Assembly: GCF_019711395.1 (NCBI RefSeq)
Contig: NZ_JAIGNL010000001.1
Location: forward strand, 1,240,001-1,304,000
Direction: 5' to 3'
From: Qipengyuania xiapuensis
GTDB taxonomy: Bacteria > Pseudomonadota > Alphaproteobacteria > Sphingomonadales > Sphingomonadaceae
Length of the DNA: 64,000 bases
This document shows, in pieces, positions 15,614 to 26,100 of this stretch. Position 1 is the stretch's first letter. Every line of letters begins with the position of its first letter. Made by a program: the position numbers and the translations under genes. The notes beneath the pieces were generated by a model. It was not told the origin of the DNA, made no database searches, and was given only the letters and a program-made list of their open reading frames with translations.

Positions 15614-17956
15614 ATGGAAAACTCCTCCGTATTCCTGCCCATCATCGGCCTGCTGCTGGCGCTGTGGACCGGCGCGGCTGTCTGGCTGATGCTGAAGGCC
15701 AGCCGCGACAGCCAGGCCGCGGCAGGCCACAGGAAGGCCGCGCGGCGCTTGTCGCGCATGGTCGAGGAAGGCCCCGCGATCCCGCTGCTTGTCCGTGTCG
15801 ACGGACGGATCGAGGCCCCGGACCGCTTCGCCCGCTGGATCGGGCTGGACAAGGTCCCCGAATATCTCTCCGAACTCGCAGGCGGCGAGGACATGGGCCT
15901 CTCCGAGGAACAGGTCGAGCAGCTCTCGGCCAATGTCCGCCGCACGCAGAAAAGCGCCAAGCCCTTCAAGATGGCGCTGCGCCCGCCCGGTTCGCGCAAG
16001 TCGCTTGCCCTGCGCGGAGCGCTCGCTGACCCGGCCGTATCGCCCAGCGGCGCGGCGCTGATCTGGGTCTTCGATTTTACCGAAACTGAAGACGAGCTCG
16101 CCCGCCTCGGCGAGGAAGCGGCGCGTGCGCGTGACGATTTCGGCGCGCTGGTCGGCCTGATCGAGGCTGCGCCCATGCCGATGTGGTTCCGCGGCGCGGA
16201 CATGCAGCTGCGGCTGGTCAACAAGGCCTATGTCGAAGCGGTGGGCGCCAAGAGCGCTGACCAGGTCGTCGCCGAACAGATCGAGCTGGTCGAGAAAGTC
16301 GGCGGACGCAGCGCCGCGCAGGTCGCGCAGCAGGCGGCCGACCGCCGCCAGCCGATCGAACGTATCCTCTCCGCGACGATCAACAACGCGCGCCGCACGA
16401 TCCGCGTGACCGACCTCCCGCTCGTGGGCGAGGGGATTGCCGGATACGCGGTCGATATCGAGGAAATGGAAGAGCAGGCGCGCGAATTCCGGGCCTTCCG
16501 CGAAGCGCAGCGCTCGATGCTCGACCAGCTGTCGATCGGGGTGGGGCAGTTCGACGCGCAGCACCGGATGACCTTTGCGAACCAGCCGTTCCACCGCGTC
16601 TTCTCGCTGCCACCCGGGGTCGTCAACGAACGCACGACCTTCGAGCAGATGCTGATGATCGCGCGCGAGAACGGCCGCATTCCCGAGGTCCGCGACTTCC
16701 CAGCATGGCGCAAGGAGCTGGCCGAGTGGTTCCAGCTCGACGAGACCGAGGAAGTCGCCTGGCCGCTGCCCGATAGTACGCACCTGCGCCTCGTCGCGCA
16801 GCCGCTTCCAGATGGCGGGCTCGTCCTCATTGCAGAGGACCAGACCGAACAGCTCGCGCTTTCCGCGACGCGAGACACGCTCCTGCGCACCCGTACGGCC
16901 ACTTTCGACAGCCTGTTCGAGGCGCTCGCCGTCTTCGCGCCCGACGGACACCTGGAGCTGTGGAACCGCGGCTTTCCGCTGGCATGGGGGCTTGAAGGCG
17001 AAGTGCTCGACGGACACCCGCAGGTCGATGAGTTGCTCGAGGCGATCGCGGGCCAACTCGCCGATCCCAAGCAGATCACCGAGATCGGGCAGACGATCCG
17101 CTCCGCCACGCTCGACCGCAAGAACAGCCGCGGGCGCATCGCTCTGGCCGACGGGCGCACGCTCGACTACGCGGGCGTTCCGCTGCCCGACGGCAACGGC
17201 CTCTTGACCATTCTCGACGTCACCGCCTCGCAGCAGGCAGAAGAGGCGCTGCGCGAACGCAACCGCGCACTCGAAGAGGCTGATGCGGTGATGACCCGTT
17301 TCCTCGCCAACATGTCCTACGAGTTCCGCACTCCGTTGACCTCGATCGGCGGCTTTGCCGAGCTCCTTGCGCAGGGCATTGCGGGCGAGCTGACGCCGCA
17401 GGCGCAGGAATATGTGCAGGCGATCACCATGTCGGTGGGCAAGCTCACCGCGCAGGTCGAAAACGTGCTCGACCTATCGCAGTCGGAAGCCGGCCTCATG
17501 CCGCTGCGCAAGTCCAAGCTCGAGGTGCTGCCTTTCATCGAGCAGATCGTGCGCAAGCGCGAGAGCCGGATCATAGAAAACGGGCTGACGCTCGATGTGA
17601 AGGGCAATGCCAACAAGGTCGTCGAAGCCGACCGCCAGCAGATGCAGCGCGCCATCGGCCACCTGCTCGACAATGCCATCGCCAATACGCCGCGCGGTGG
17701 CCGTATCCTGATTGACATCGCCAAGCGTCGCGGCCTCAACCGGATCGTGATCTCGGACAATGGCGCAGGGATGAGCCAGCACGAGCTTGCCCGCGCGCTC
17801 GAAGGCATTCGCATGAGTGCCGACGGGAAGGGTATCGAGCGCCGCCAGGGGCTCGGCATCCCGCTCGCCCGCCAGCTGGTCGAGGCCCATGGCGGCACGC
17901 TCGACATCCAGAGCCGCAAGAACGCGGGCACCACTGCGACGATCACGCTGCCGTGA
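15614..17956 (+). CDS. divL: DivL-type cell-cycle sensor kinase homologue with Tyr at the phospho-acceptor site
   Basis: 780 residues: one N-terminal transmembrane helix (about 6-26), PAS-like sensory regions (about 180-300, 310-420, 430-555), a DHp helix pair and an HATPase_c domain (about 660-780) with an N-box (NAIANTPRGGRILI), DNGAGM and GLGIPLARQLVEAHGG. The H-box reads FLANMSYEFRTPLTSI; codon TAC at 17318 gives Tyr569 where histidine kinases have His. That substitution is the hallmark of DivL, which in Caulobacter regulates CckA and binds DivK. Size, domain order and the adjacent tsaE agree. The start ATG follows ahcY by 90 bases; an upstream in-frame ATG is less likely. A role in CckA control here is inferred. 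Confidence 0.9.
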   Translation: MENSSVFLPIIGLLLALWTGAAVWLMLKASRDSQAAAGHRKAARRLSRMVEEGPAIPLLVRVDGRIEAPDRFARWIGLDKVPEYLSELAGGEDMGLSEEQVEQLSANVRRTQKSAKPFKMALRPPGSRKSLALRGALADPAVSPSGAALIWVFDFTETEDELARLGEEAARARDDFGALVGLIEAAPMPMWFRGADMQLRLVNKAYVEAVGAKSADQVVAEQIELVEKVGGRSAAQVAQQAADRRQPIERILSATINNARRTIRVTDLPLVGEGIAGYAVDIEEMEEQAREFRAFREAQRSMLDQLSIGVGQFDAQHRMTFANQPFHRVFSLPPGVVNERTTFEQMLMIARENGRIPEVRDFPAWRKELAEWFQLDETEEVAWPLPDSTHLRLVAQPLPDGGLVLIAEDQTEQLALSATRDTLLRTRTATFDSLFEALAVFAPDGHLELWNRGFPLAWGLEGEVLDGHPQVDELLEAIAGQLADPKQITEIGQTIRSATLDRKNSRGRIALADGRTLDYAGVPLPDGNGLLTILDVTASQQAEEALRERNRALEEADAVMTRFLANMSYEFRTPLTSIGGFAELLAQGIAGELTPQAQEYVQAITMSVGKLTAQVENVLDLSQSEAGLMPLRKSKLEVLPFIEQIVRKRESRIIENGLTLDVKGNANKVVEADRQQMQRAIGHLLDNAIANTPRGGRILIDIAKRRGLNRIVISDNGAGMSQHELARALEGIRMSADGKGIERRQGLGIPLARQLVEAHGGTLDIQSRKNAGTTATITLP

Positions 17957-18390
17957 CCGTCGACCTTCCCGATCTTGCGGCCATGAAGGGCTTCGGCGCG
18001 CGCATTGCCGAACGGCTCGAGCCGGGCGATGTGGTGGCGCTCACGGGCGGGCTGGGCGCGGGCAAGACCACGCTCGCACGCGAGATCATCGCCGCGCTCG
18101 GCCACGAAGGCGAGGTGCCGTCCCCGACCTTCACGATCATCGAGACCTACGATCATTTGCGCCTGCCGCTGGTGCATGCCGATTTCTACCGGCTGGAGGA
18201 CCCGTCAGAAGCGCTGGAGATCGGTCTCGACGATTATCGCGAGGGTGCCGCGCTCATCGCCGAATGGCCCGATCACGCGGGCGGCTTCGAACATGAGGCG
18301 GGCTGCCTCTCGATCACGCTGGAAACCGTGGGAGAGGGCCGCCAAGCCATTGTGAAGGGAGGCAAGGCTTGGCAAAGCCGCATGCCATGA
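17953..18390 (+). CDS. tsaE: tRNA threonylcarbamoyladenosine biosynthesis ATPase TsaE
   Basis: 145-residue P-loop ATPase needed with TsaB and TsaD for t6A37 formation on ANN-decoding tRNAs. The Walker A is GGLGAGKTTLAR, followed by the family segment VPSPTFTIIETY and HADFYRLEDPSEALEIGLDDY. It starts with GTG overlapping the divL stop by four bases, and its own stop overlaps the next ATG, so translation of the block is coupled. Confidence 0.95.
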   Translation: MTVDLPDLAAMKGFGARIAERLEPGDVVALTGGLGAGKTTLAREIIAALGHEGEVPSPTFTIIETYDHLRLPLVHADFYRLEDPSEALEIGLDDYREGAALIAEWPDHAGGFEHEAGCLSITLETVGEGRQAIVKGGKAWQSRMP

Positions 18391-19373
18391 GCGCGCTACC
18401 CGACGGCATCCACAATTTTCTTGGCGACACCCAGTGGGAGGGCGCCGAAATCGCCCCGCTGGTGGGCGATGCCAGCTTCCGCCGCTATTTCCGCCTGAAG
18501 ATGGGCGGCAAGACCGCGATGCTTATGCACGCCCCGCCGCCGCACGAGGATCCCAAGCCCTTCCTCCATGTCGCGCGCTGGCTGGAGGAAAGCGGCATGC
18601 GTGGACCGGCCATCCTTGCCGAGGATGCGGCCAATGGCTGGGTCCTGACCGAGGATTTCGGCGATACCCGAATGAAGGAGTGGATCGACGACAATCCGCA
18701 GGGTGAAGCGGAGGTCTATGCCAAGGCGATCGACACGCTGGTTCAGCTCCACCAGCTGCCGCCCGGGCCTTTCGAACCCTACGATGTCGCGGTCTACCAG
18801 CGCGAGGCAGGCCTGTTCACCGAATGGTATTGTCCGGCAGCCGGTCTCGATGTCGACGAGATGGGCTGGAAGGCCGCCTGGGACGTGGTGCTGTTCCCGC
18901 TGATGGAGCGCCAGCAGCCCGGCGTCACCGTGCTGCGCGATTACCATGCCGAGAACATAATGCTGCTCGAGCCGGGCAAGCTTGCCGGCGAGCAGGGGCT
19001 GATCGATTTCCAGGACGCGCTGGTCGGACACCCGGCCTATGACCTTGTCAGCCTGCTGCAGGACGCACGGCGCGATGTCTCCCAGCAACTCGAACACGAC
19101 ATGATGTGCCGCTATCGCGCCGCCGCCGATCCGGGCGAGCACTTCGAAGCCGATTACGCTCGGCTCGGTGCACAGCGTAACGCCAAGATCGTCGGCATCT
19201 TCACGCGCCTCTACAAGCGCGACGGCAAGCCGCGCTATCTCGACATGATCCCGCGTGTCTGGGCCGCCATGGAACGCGACCTCTCGCATCCGGCGATGGA
19301 GCCGGTAGCTGCCTGGTTCGATACCAATATCCCGCGCTCGCTTCGCGACGAACTGGGAGGCAAGATCGCATGA
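18387..19373 (+). CDS. amgK: AmgK-type N-acetylmuramate / N-acetylglucosamine anomeric kinase
   Basis: 328-residue aminoglycoside-phosphotransferase-fold kinase. Catalytic motifs: VLRDYHAENIMLLE (Brenner-type loop with Asp, His and Asn) and LIDFQDALVGHPAYD (metal-binding Asp). Together with the next gene it forms the pair that phosphorylates MurNAc at C1 and makes UDP-MurNAc directly, the recycling route that bypasses fosfomycin-sensitive MurA. The ATG that overlaps the tsaE stop (ATGA) is preferred over a TTG six codons earlier. Assignment rests on gene order plus motifs; related kinases act on other small molecules. Confidence 0.85.
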   Translation: MSALPDGIHNFLGDTQWEGAEIAPLVGDASFRRYFRLKMGGKTAMLMHAPPPHEDPKPFLHVARWLEESGMRGPAILAEDAANGWVLTEDFGDTRMKEWIDDNPQGEAEVYAKAIDTLVQLHQLPPGPFEPYDVAVYQREAGLFTEWYCPAAGLDVDEMGWKAAWDVVLFPLMERQQPGVTVLRDYHAENIMLLEPGKLAGEQGLIDFQDALVGHPAYDLVSLLQDARRDVSQQLEHDMMCRYRAAADPGEHFEADYARLGAQRNAKIVGIFTRLYKRDGKPRYLDMIPRVWAAMERDLSHPAMEPVAAWFDTNIPRSLRDELGGKIA

Positions 19374-20092
19374 GCAAGCTGGTGTCCGACACCGCCATGA
19401 TGATGGCTGCCGGTCTCGGCAAACGCATGCGGCCCCTGACGGCCACCACGCCCAAGCCCATGGTACGCGTTGCGGGCAAGCCGCTGATCGATCGCGCGCT
19501 CGACCGGCTGGAAGATGCCGGCGTCGACAAGGCCGTGGTCAATGTCCACTACCTTGCCGAGACGATCGAGGCGCATATCAAGTCGCGCAAGGCGCCCGCG
19601 GTGACCTTCTCCGATGAGCGCGAGCTCCTGCTCGAAACCGGCGGCGGCATGGTGAAGGCGCAGCAGGCGGGATTGCTTCCCGATCCCTTCTTCGCCTGCA
19701 ATGCGGACAGCATCTGGCTCGACGGGCCGCGCAATGCCTTTGCCGACCTTTCTGCGGCGTGGGATCCCGACAGGATGGATGCGCTTCTGCTGGTCGTGAC
19801 CCATGCCCGCGCACACAATTTCGACGGGACGGGCGATTTCTACATGGATGGCGCCGGACGGCTGAAGCGCAAGCTTCCGGGCCGGATCGCCCCCTTCATC
19901 TACACCGGCATCCAGCTGGTCTCGCACCGCCTCCTGCGCGATGCGCCAGAGGGCAAGTTCTCGACCAACATCCTGTGGGATCGCGCGATCGAGGAGGATC
20001 GCCTGTTCGGCGTCGCCTTCACCGGCATGTGGTACGAGGTCGGCACGCCGCAGCACATCAAGCCTACCGAGGAGGCGTTGACGGGTGGCTGA
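19370..20092 (+). CDS. murU: MurU-type N-acetylmuramate-1-phosphate uridylyltransferase
   Basis: 240-residue nucleotidyltransferase of the sugar-phosphate type. The NTP-binding signature MMMAAGLGKRMRPLT and the PKPMVRVAGKPLIDR segment are complete; ADSIWLDG follows as the metal-binding strand. It overlaps amgK by four bases (ATGA), as expected for the AmgK-MurU peptidoglycan recycling pair. The product UDP-MurNAc would feed MurC. Its last codons overlap the addB start by eight bases. Confidence 0.88.
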   Translation: MSKLVSDTAMMMAAGLGKRMRPLTATTPKPMVRVAGKPLIDRALDRLEDAGVDKAVVNVHYLAETIEAHIKSRKAPAVTFSDERELLLETGGGMVKAQQAGLLPDPFFACNADSIWLDGPRNAFADLSAAWDPDRMDALLLVVTHARAHNFDGTGDFYMDGAGRLKRKLPGRIAPFIYTGIQLVSHRLLRDAPEGKFSTNILWDRAIEEDRLFGVAFTGMWYEVGTPQHIKPTEEALTGG

Positions 20093-23000
20093 AGAGGGCA
20101 GGGTCGCAAGCCAGCCGAAGGTCTATTCCATCGCCGCGCACCGCGGTTTCGCCGATGCGCTGGTCGCGGGACTGGTCCCGCGTTACGCCGATCCCGAGCT
20201 GGGCCTGGCGAAGCTCACCCTTCTCTTGCCAAGTTCGCGTGCGCGCCGGACCGTGTCGGAAGCCTTCATCCGCCATGCGGGTGAGACGGGGCACAGCGGA
20301 TTGCTGATGCCGCGCATGGCGGTGGTGGGCGATCTCGACCTCGACGAGGCGCTTGGCCCGTTGCTCGACCCGCTCGGGGCAAGCGAAATTCCGCCAGCCA
20401 TCGACCCGCAGCGCCGCCTGTTCGCGCTGGCCGGACTTATTGCCGAGGAAATGGGCGACGATGCACTCAAGGGCGCAACGCTGCTCCGGCTCGCTCGCGA
20501 GACCGGCGCCACCATGGACCGGCTGCTGGTCGAGGATATCGGGCCCGAACAGCTGGTCGACGAGAAGGTGGTCGACATCTTCCCCGACCTGTCGAAGCAC
20601 TGGCAGGATTCGATCCGGCTTTTCGCCAATGTGCAGGCAAAATGGCTCGCGTGGCTGGGCGAGAACGGCGTGCTCGATGCTGCCGCGCGCCGTAACCGCC
20701 TGTTTGATGAAGCAAGACAGGCATGGAAGGCCTCGCCGCCCGACACGCCCATTGTGGCCGCCGGTGTGACCAGTGCCGCGCCCGCTCTCGCGAAGTTGCT
20801 ACGGGTTGTGAGCGAACTGCCGCAAGGTGCGGTAATCCTGCCCGATTTCGATCTCACGATGGATGCCGATGTCTGGGACGAACTGGGCCGCGCGGGGGCT
20901 GCTCCGACGCCGGCCGATACGGTCTTCACCCGCGATGACGCGGTGACGCATCCGCAATATCACCTCAAGCTCTTGCTCAACCGCATGGGCGTGGGCCGCG
21001 AGGAAGTGCAGCCCTGGCACCGCAAGGGCATGACGGCCGCGCCGCCCGAGCGCAGCCACGCGATTTCCGCCGTCTTCCTGCCGCCCGAGGCGAGCAAGGC
21101 CTGGGTCGATCTGCCGGCCGAGAAACGCCGCCTCTCTGGTGTGCGCATCATGCAGGCCGCCAATCCCGAAGAGGAAGCGCAGGCGATAGCGCTCCTGGTG
21201 CGTGAAGCCCTGGCCGAGCCGGAAAAGCGCGTCGCGGTGGTCACGCCCGACCGTCCGCTTGCGCGCCGCGTCGTCCACCACCTCTCGCGCTGGAACATCG
21301 TCGCCGACGATTCCGCCGGTCGCCCGCTTTCGCAGACTGCCGCTGGCCGGGCATTCCTGCTTGCCGCCGAGGTCATGTCCGAAGGGGCGAGGGCGGTTCC
21401 GCTGATGGCGCTGCTCGGCCATCCGCTGGTCGATGGCGGGATGGAGCGCGGTGTCTGGCTGCGGCGGGTGCGCCGTCTGGAGCGTGCCATGCGCGGCCCG
21501 CGCCTTGCACCGGGTCTCGAACCGGCACGCGCGGAAGTCGCCAAGCTGGCCGAGAAACGCCCCGAGATCGCCGAATGGTGGGAGGCAGCGGAAGAGACGC
21601 TCCTCCCGCTGGTCGAGATCGATCGCGATGCGCCTGCAAGTCTTGCCGACCTGATCGACACTCTGGCGGCCTCGGCCGAGGCGCTGTGCGGCGAGAAGCT
21701 GTGGGCGCAGGAGGACGGACGCACGCTTGCAAGCTTCGTCGAGGAATTCCGCCTCCACGCCCGCGAGGCCGGCTTTGCCGTGGCCCCGCGCGATGTCGCG
21801 ACCGTGCTTGCCGATGCGATGGAAGAGCGCGCGGTGCGCCCGCCCTATGGTGGCCATGCGCGTGTGCAGGTGCTCGGCCTCCTCGAGGCCCGCATGAACC
21901 GCGCCGACCTCGTGATCTGTGCGGGGCTCAACGAGGGCATCTGGCCCGCGCGTGGCAGTGTCGACGCTCTGCTCGCCCCGCCGGTGCTGCGTGCGCTGGG
22001 CGTGCCCGGCGGCGATTTCCGCATCGGCCTGTCCGCACACGACCTTGCCGGAGCGATGGGCGCGCCCGAAGTGGTTCTGAGCCGCAGCGAGCGCGACGAG
22101 GGCGGCCCTGCCATCCCCAGCCGCTTCCTCCTGCGCGTTCAGGCGCTGCTCGGTGAATTGCTGCCGCGCTACGAGGACCACGAGATCATCGAACTCGCCC
22201 GCACCATGACGCACGCCGCGCCCGCGCCCGAATATCCGCGCCCGAAGCCTACGCCCAGTGCCGACCAGCGCGATGTCGATATCTCGGCTACCGCGCTCGA
22301 CCGCTTGCTGGGCGATCCCTACCAATTCTTCGCTCAGAAGATCATGGGCCTCTCGGACCTCGACGCGCTCGACACCGATCCCAACCCGCTCTGGCAGGGC
22401 AACGTCGCCCACAAGATTCTCGAGCGCTGGCATATCGCGCGAAAGTCCGATGCTGCCGCACGCATCGCCCCGATCATGGAGCAAGTGCTCGACGAGGAGA
22501 ACGCCGATCCGCTGGTCCGCGGCCTTTGGCAGCCGCGCCTCCAGAAAGCGCTCGAATGGATCGAGGAGACGGTCACCAGCTATTCTGGCCGCGAGGTCGT
22601 GGCGGTGGAGGCCAGGGGTGCGATGCATTTCGACGATGTCTTCGTCCACGGCCGCGCCGACAGGATCGACCGGTTGGAGGACGGCACGCTCGCCATCGTC
22701 GACTACAAGACCGGCAAGCCGCCGAGCAAGGCGATGGTGGAAGAGGGGTTTGCGCTGCAGCTCGGCATCCTCGGCCTGATCGCCGAAAGCGGTGGCTTCC
22801 CGGACGCGCAAGGGCAGCCCGGGGCTTACGAATACTGGTCGCTCGGCCGCGCGAAGGACGATAACCCGCATGGCTTCGGCTATGTCGAGGTTCCGCTCAA
22901 GCTTACCGACCGCCAGAAAGGCGTGCTGCCCGAGGACTTCCTGCCGCACACGCACACGAAACTGGGCGAGGCCATCGGCAAGTACATCAAGGGCGATGCA

Positions 23001-23111
23001 CCGTTCACTGCGCGCGAGAACCCCGATTACCCGGCCTACGACACTTACGACCAGCTGATGCGGCTCGAGGAGTGGCTTCCGCGCCAGGCCGACGAGGAGG
23101 ACGCTTCGTGA
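20085..23111 (+). CDS. addB: Double-strand break repair protein AddB
   Basis: 1008 residues, the length of the alphaproteobacterial AddB form. Partner of AddA in the helicase-nuclease that resects double-strand ends to Chi-like sites and loads RecA. The N-terminal helicase-like part lacks a working Walker A, as is normal for this branch. The C-terminal PD-(D/E)xK nuclease region is seen in DPYQFFAQKIMGL, GRADRIDRLEDG and AIVDYKTGKPP. The Cys cluster of the Bacillus Fe-S form is absent. The start GTG lies within the murU end. Confidence 0.92.
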   Translation: MAEEGRVASQPKVYSIAAHRGFADALVAGLVPRYADPELGLAKLTLLLPSSRARRTVSEAFIRHAGETGHSGLLMPRMAVVGDLDLDEALGPLLDPLGASEIPPAIDPQRRLFALAGLIAEEMGDDALKGATLLRLARETGATMDRLLVEDIGPEQLVDEKVVDIFPDLSKHWQDSIRLFANVQAKWLAWLGENGVLDAAARRNRLFDEARQAWKASPPDTPIVAAGVTSAAPALAKLLRVVSELPQGAVILPDFDLTMDADVWDELGRAGAAPTPADTVFTRDDAVTHPQYHLKLLLNRMGVGREEVQPWHRKGMTAAPPERSHAISAVFLPPEASKAWVDLPAEKRRLSGVRIMQAANPEEEAQAIALLVREALAEPEKRVAVVTPDRPLARRVVHHLSRWNIVADDSAGRPLSQTAAGRAFLLAAEVMSEGARAVPLMALLGHPLVDGGMERGVWLRRVRRLERAMRGPRLAPGLEPARAEVAKLAEKRPEIAEWWEAAEETLLPLVEIDRDAPASLADLIDTLAASAEALCGEKLWAQEDGRTLASFVEEFRLHAREAGFAVAPRDVATVLADAMEERAVRPPYGGHARVQVLGLLEARMNRADLVICAGLNEGIWPARGSVDALLAPPVLRALGVPGGDFRIGLSAHDLAGAMGAPEVVLSRSERDEGGPAIPSRFLLRVQALLGELLPRYEDHEIIELARTMTHAAPAPEYPRPKPTPSADQRDVDISATALDRLLGDPYQFFAQKIMGLSDLDALDTDPNPLWQGNVAHKILERWHIARKSDAAARIAPIMEQVLDEENADPLVRGLWQPRLQKALEWIEETVTSYSGREVVAVEARGAMHFDDVFVHGRADRIDRLEDGTLAIVDYKTGKPPSKAMVEEGFALQLGILGLIAESGGFPDAQGQPGAYEYWSLGRAKDDNPHGFGYVEVPLKLTDRQKGVLPEDFLPHTHTKLGEAIGKYIKGDAPFTARENPDYPAYDTYDQLMRLEEWLPRQADEEDAS

Positions 23112-26100
23112 GCGGCAAGGTCCACAATCTCGAAGGCCCGCAGCGCGCATCGGTCGATCCGCGGAAAAGCGTCTGGCTGTCCGCCAGCGCGGGGACGGGC
23201 AAGACGCAGGTGCTCTCCGCGCGCGTGCTGCGCCTGCTGCTCGAACCGCATGCCGATCCCTCGCAGATCCTCTGCCTTACCTTCACCAAGGCGGGCGCGG
23301 CGGAAATGGCGGTGCGCGTCAACTCGGTGCTCGCGCGCTGGGTGCGGATGGATGCAGGCCAGCTGGCAAAGGAACTGGGCTATCTCGGCGCAGGCGTCGA
23401 TCCGGATACGCAGGCCCGCGCTCGCTCGCTCTTCGCCCGCGTGCTCGATTGCCCGGGAGGTGGCCTCCGGATCGATACGATCCACGCCTTCGCGCAGTAC
23501 CTCCTCGCTGCATTCCCGAGCGAGGCGGGCGTCCTGCCCGGTAGCCAGCCAATGGAAGATCGCGACCGCGACCTGTTGAGCCGCGATGTCCTCTCCGACC
23601 TGCTGGCGGAAGGCGAACCCGACATCGCCGAGGCAGTGGCCGAGATGAGCCGCCGCAAGGGCCCCGATGCCGTGCTCGGCTGGCTGATGCGCTGTGCGCG
23701 CCACAAAGAGTTGTGGGACCAGCCCGGCTGGCAGCACGGGCTTCGCGACCCGGTGCGCCGCCTGCTTGGCATTCCGGTCGATGCGGACGAGGGCTGGGTG
23801 GCCGAAGGCTGCTCGGACGAGAACTTCCCTGTCGACACACTGCGTGGTGCCCTACAGGCGATGGACGGGTGGAAATCGCAGGGCGCTGACAAGGTCCGCG
23901 AGTTCGTGCCAGCCTGGCTAGTTGCGAATCCCCAAGAGCGGTTCGAGCGTCTCGACGGCTTCTTCGACACGCTGCTGAAAAAGGATGGCGATCCGCGTGT
24001 CATGAAGGGCGCGGAGAAGAACGATCCCGATTTCGGCAACAAGCAGGCGATCATTGCCGAGGCAGTCCGAGCGGTAGCCGAACGCGCCGCACTGCTCGAC
24101 CTTGCCGGCTTCCTCGCCCCGCAACTCGAAGCTGGCCGCGCCTTTGCCGAGCGCTGGGAAGAGGCCAAGGCCCGCGAAGGCCTCGTCGATTTCGACGACC
24201 TCATCCACCGCGCCGCGCGGCTCTTGTCCTCCAGCCAGATGGCCGACTGGATCCGCTACAAGCTCGACCGCAGCTTCGACCATATCCTCGTAGATGAAGC
24301 GCAGGACACCAACGAGGCGCAGTGGCAGATCGTGAAGGCGCTGACCGACGACTATTTCGACGGTCTGGGTGCGCGCGGCGATGCGATCCGCACCATCTTC
24401 ACCGTGGGCGACTACAAGCAGGCGATCTTCGGCTTCCAGGGTACCAGCCCCGAGAATTTCCGCGCCGCACGCGACTATTTCCGCGACCGGATGGAAGAGG
24501 CCGCTCGCGCCGCCGAGGAAGCGCGCGCAAACGGCAGCGCGGGACGGCTGCAGGAACACGACCTCGAGCGCAGCTTCCGCACCAACCAGATCGTGCTCAG
24601 CTTCGTCGACGAGGCAATCCGCGCGATCGGCCCGGAAGGACTGGGCCTCGAAAAGACCGACGGCGAGCACAGGGGCAGCGACAAGCCGGGCCTCGTCACG
24701 CTCTGGAAGGACGTCCGCATCGCGGAAGGCGAGGACGAGGAGGGTGAGGAGGAGAACGGCTGGCTCGCCCGCCATGATCGCCTGATGGCCGACAGGATCG
24801 CGCGGCAGGTGGCTGAATGGCTCGATCCCGAGGGAGACGGCTTTACGCTGGTGAAGGAAGGCGCACCGCGCCGCGCAGGGGCGGGCGATGTCATGGTCCT
24901 CGTCCAGAAGCGCCGCGAGCTCGCCTCGCTGATCGTCGCGCGGCTCTATGCGCATGGCGTGCCCGTGGCGGGTGTCGACCGGCTCAGGCTGGGCAATCCG
25001 CTGGCGGTGAAGGACCTGATGGCCGCGATCCGCTTTGCCGCCCAGCCGCTGGACGATCTGACGCTTGCAAACCTCCTCGTCTCGCCGCTGATCGGCTGGA
25101 GCCAGGAGGATTTGCTGGTCTTCGGCTATCGCGAGAAGGGTATCCGGCTGTGGGAGCACTTGCGGGGCTCCGACCAGCCGCGCGTCGCCCGGACCGTGCA
25201 CGATCTTCGCGAAATCCTGCGCCGCGCCGATTTCGACAGCCCGCAGCAATTGCTCCACTGGATCCTCGTCGGCCCGATGGACGGTCGGCGCAAGCTGGTC
25301 GCGCGGCTGGGGCGCGAGGCCAATGATCCGATCGACGAGCTTCTCAACGCCGCCAATGCCTATGCGTCGAGCCATGTCGCGAGCCTTCAGGGCTTCATCC
25401 GCTGGTTCGACGCGGGCGATGGCGAGTTGAAGCGCGAGGCGGGCGAGGGCGGTGACCAGGTCAAGGTGATGACCGTCCACGGGTCCAAGGGCCTGCAGGC
25501 CCCGATCGTCATTCTTGCCGATGCCGCGATCCGCCCCGATGCCTCGGGAGACTTGTCGCTGGAAGAAACACCGCTGGGTGCGGACCAGAGCAATGTCGTG
25601 CCGCTCCCCTCGCTCACCAAGGACGAGAAGGTAGGTCCGGTGCGCGATGTGGAGGACGAGAATGCCGCGCGCTCGATGCAGGAGCACTGGCGGCTGCTCT
25701 ATGTCGCGATGACGCGTGCGGAAGAGGCGCTGTTCGTCGGCGGCTCGCTCGGTCCGCGCGATGCGAAGAACGGTCCGCACGAGGACAGCTGGTATGCGCG
25801 TTTGGCGCAGCTGTTCGAGGAAGGTGAGGGGCTGGAAGACCCGATCTGGGGCGCACGCTGGGAGGTGGGCGAGCGTGCCCCGCCGGTGCCTGTCGGTGCC
25901 AAGGCCGAGATCGCTCCCGCAATGGAGCTTCCCTTGTGGGCAAAGCAACCTGTCAGCCCCGAGCCGCGCCCGCCGCGTCCGCTGGCCCCCTCGGGTCTGG
26001 GCGAGGTCGAGGGCAGTGATCCGCCGCTCCCGCCCGAAGTTGCAGCCGGAGCCGCGAGGCGCGGCGTGCTCATCCACGCGCTGCTCGAGCGTTTGCCAGA

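Noticed and set aside
20799-23150. 783-codon minus-strand open frame opposite addB
   Set aside because: Shadow of addB; amino-acid composition typical of reverse-complement GC-rich coding DNA.
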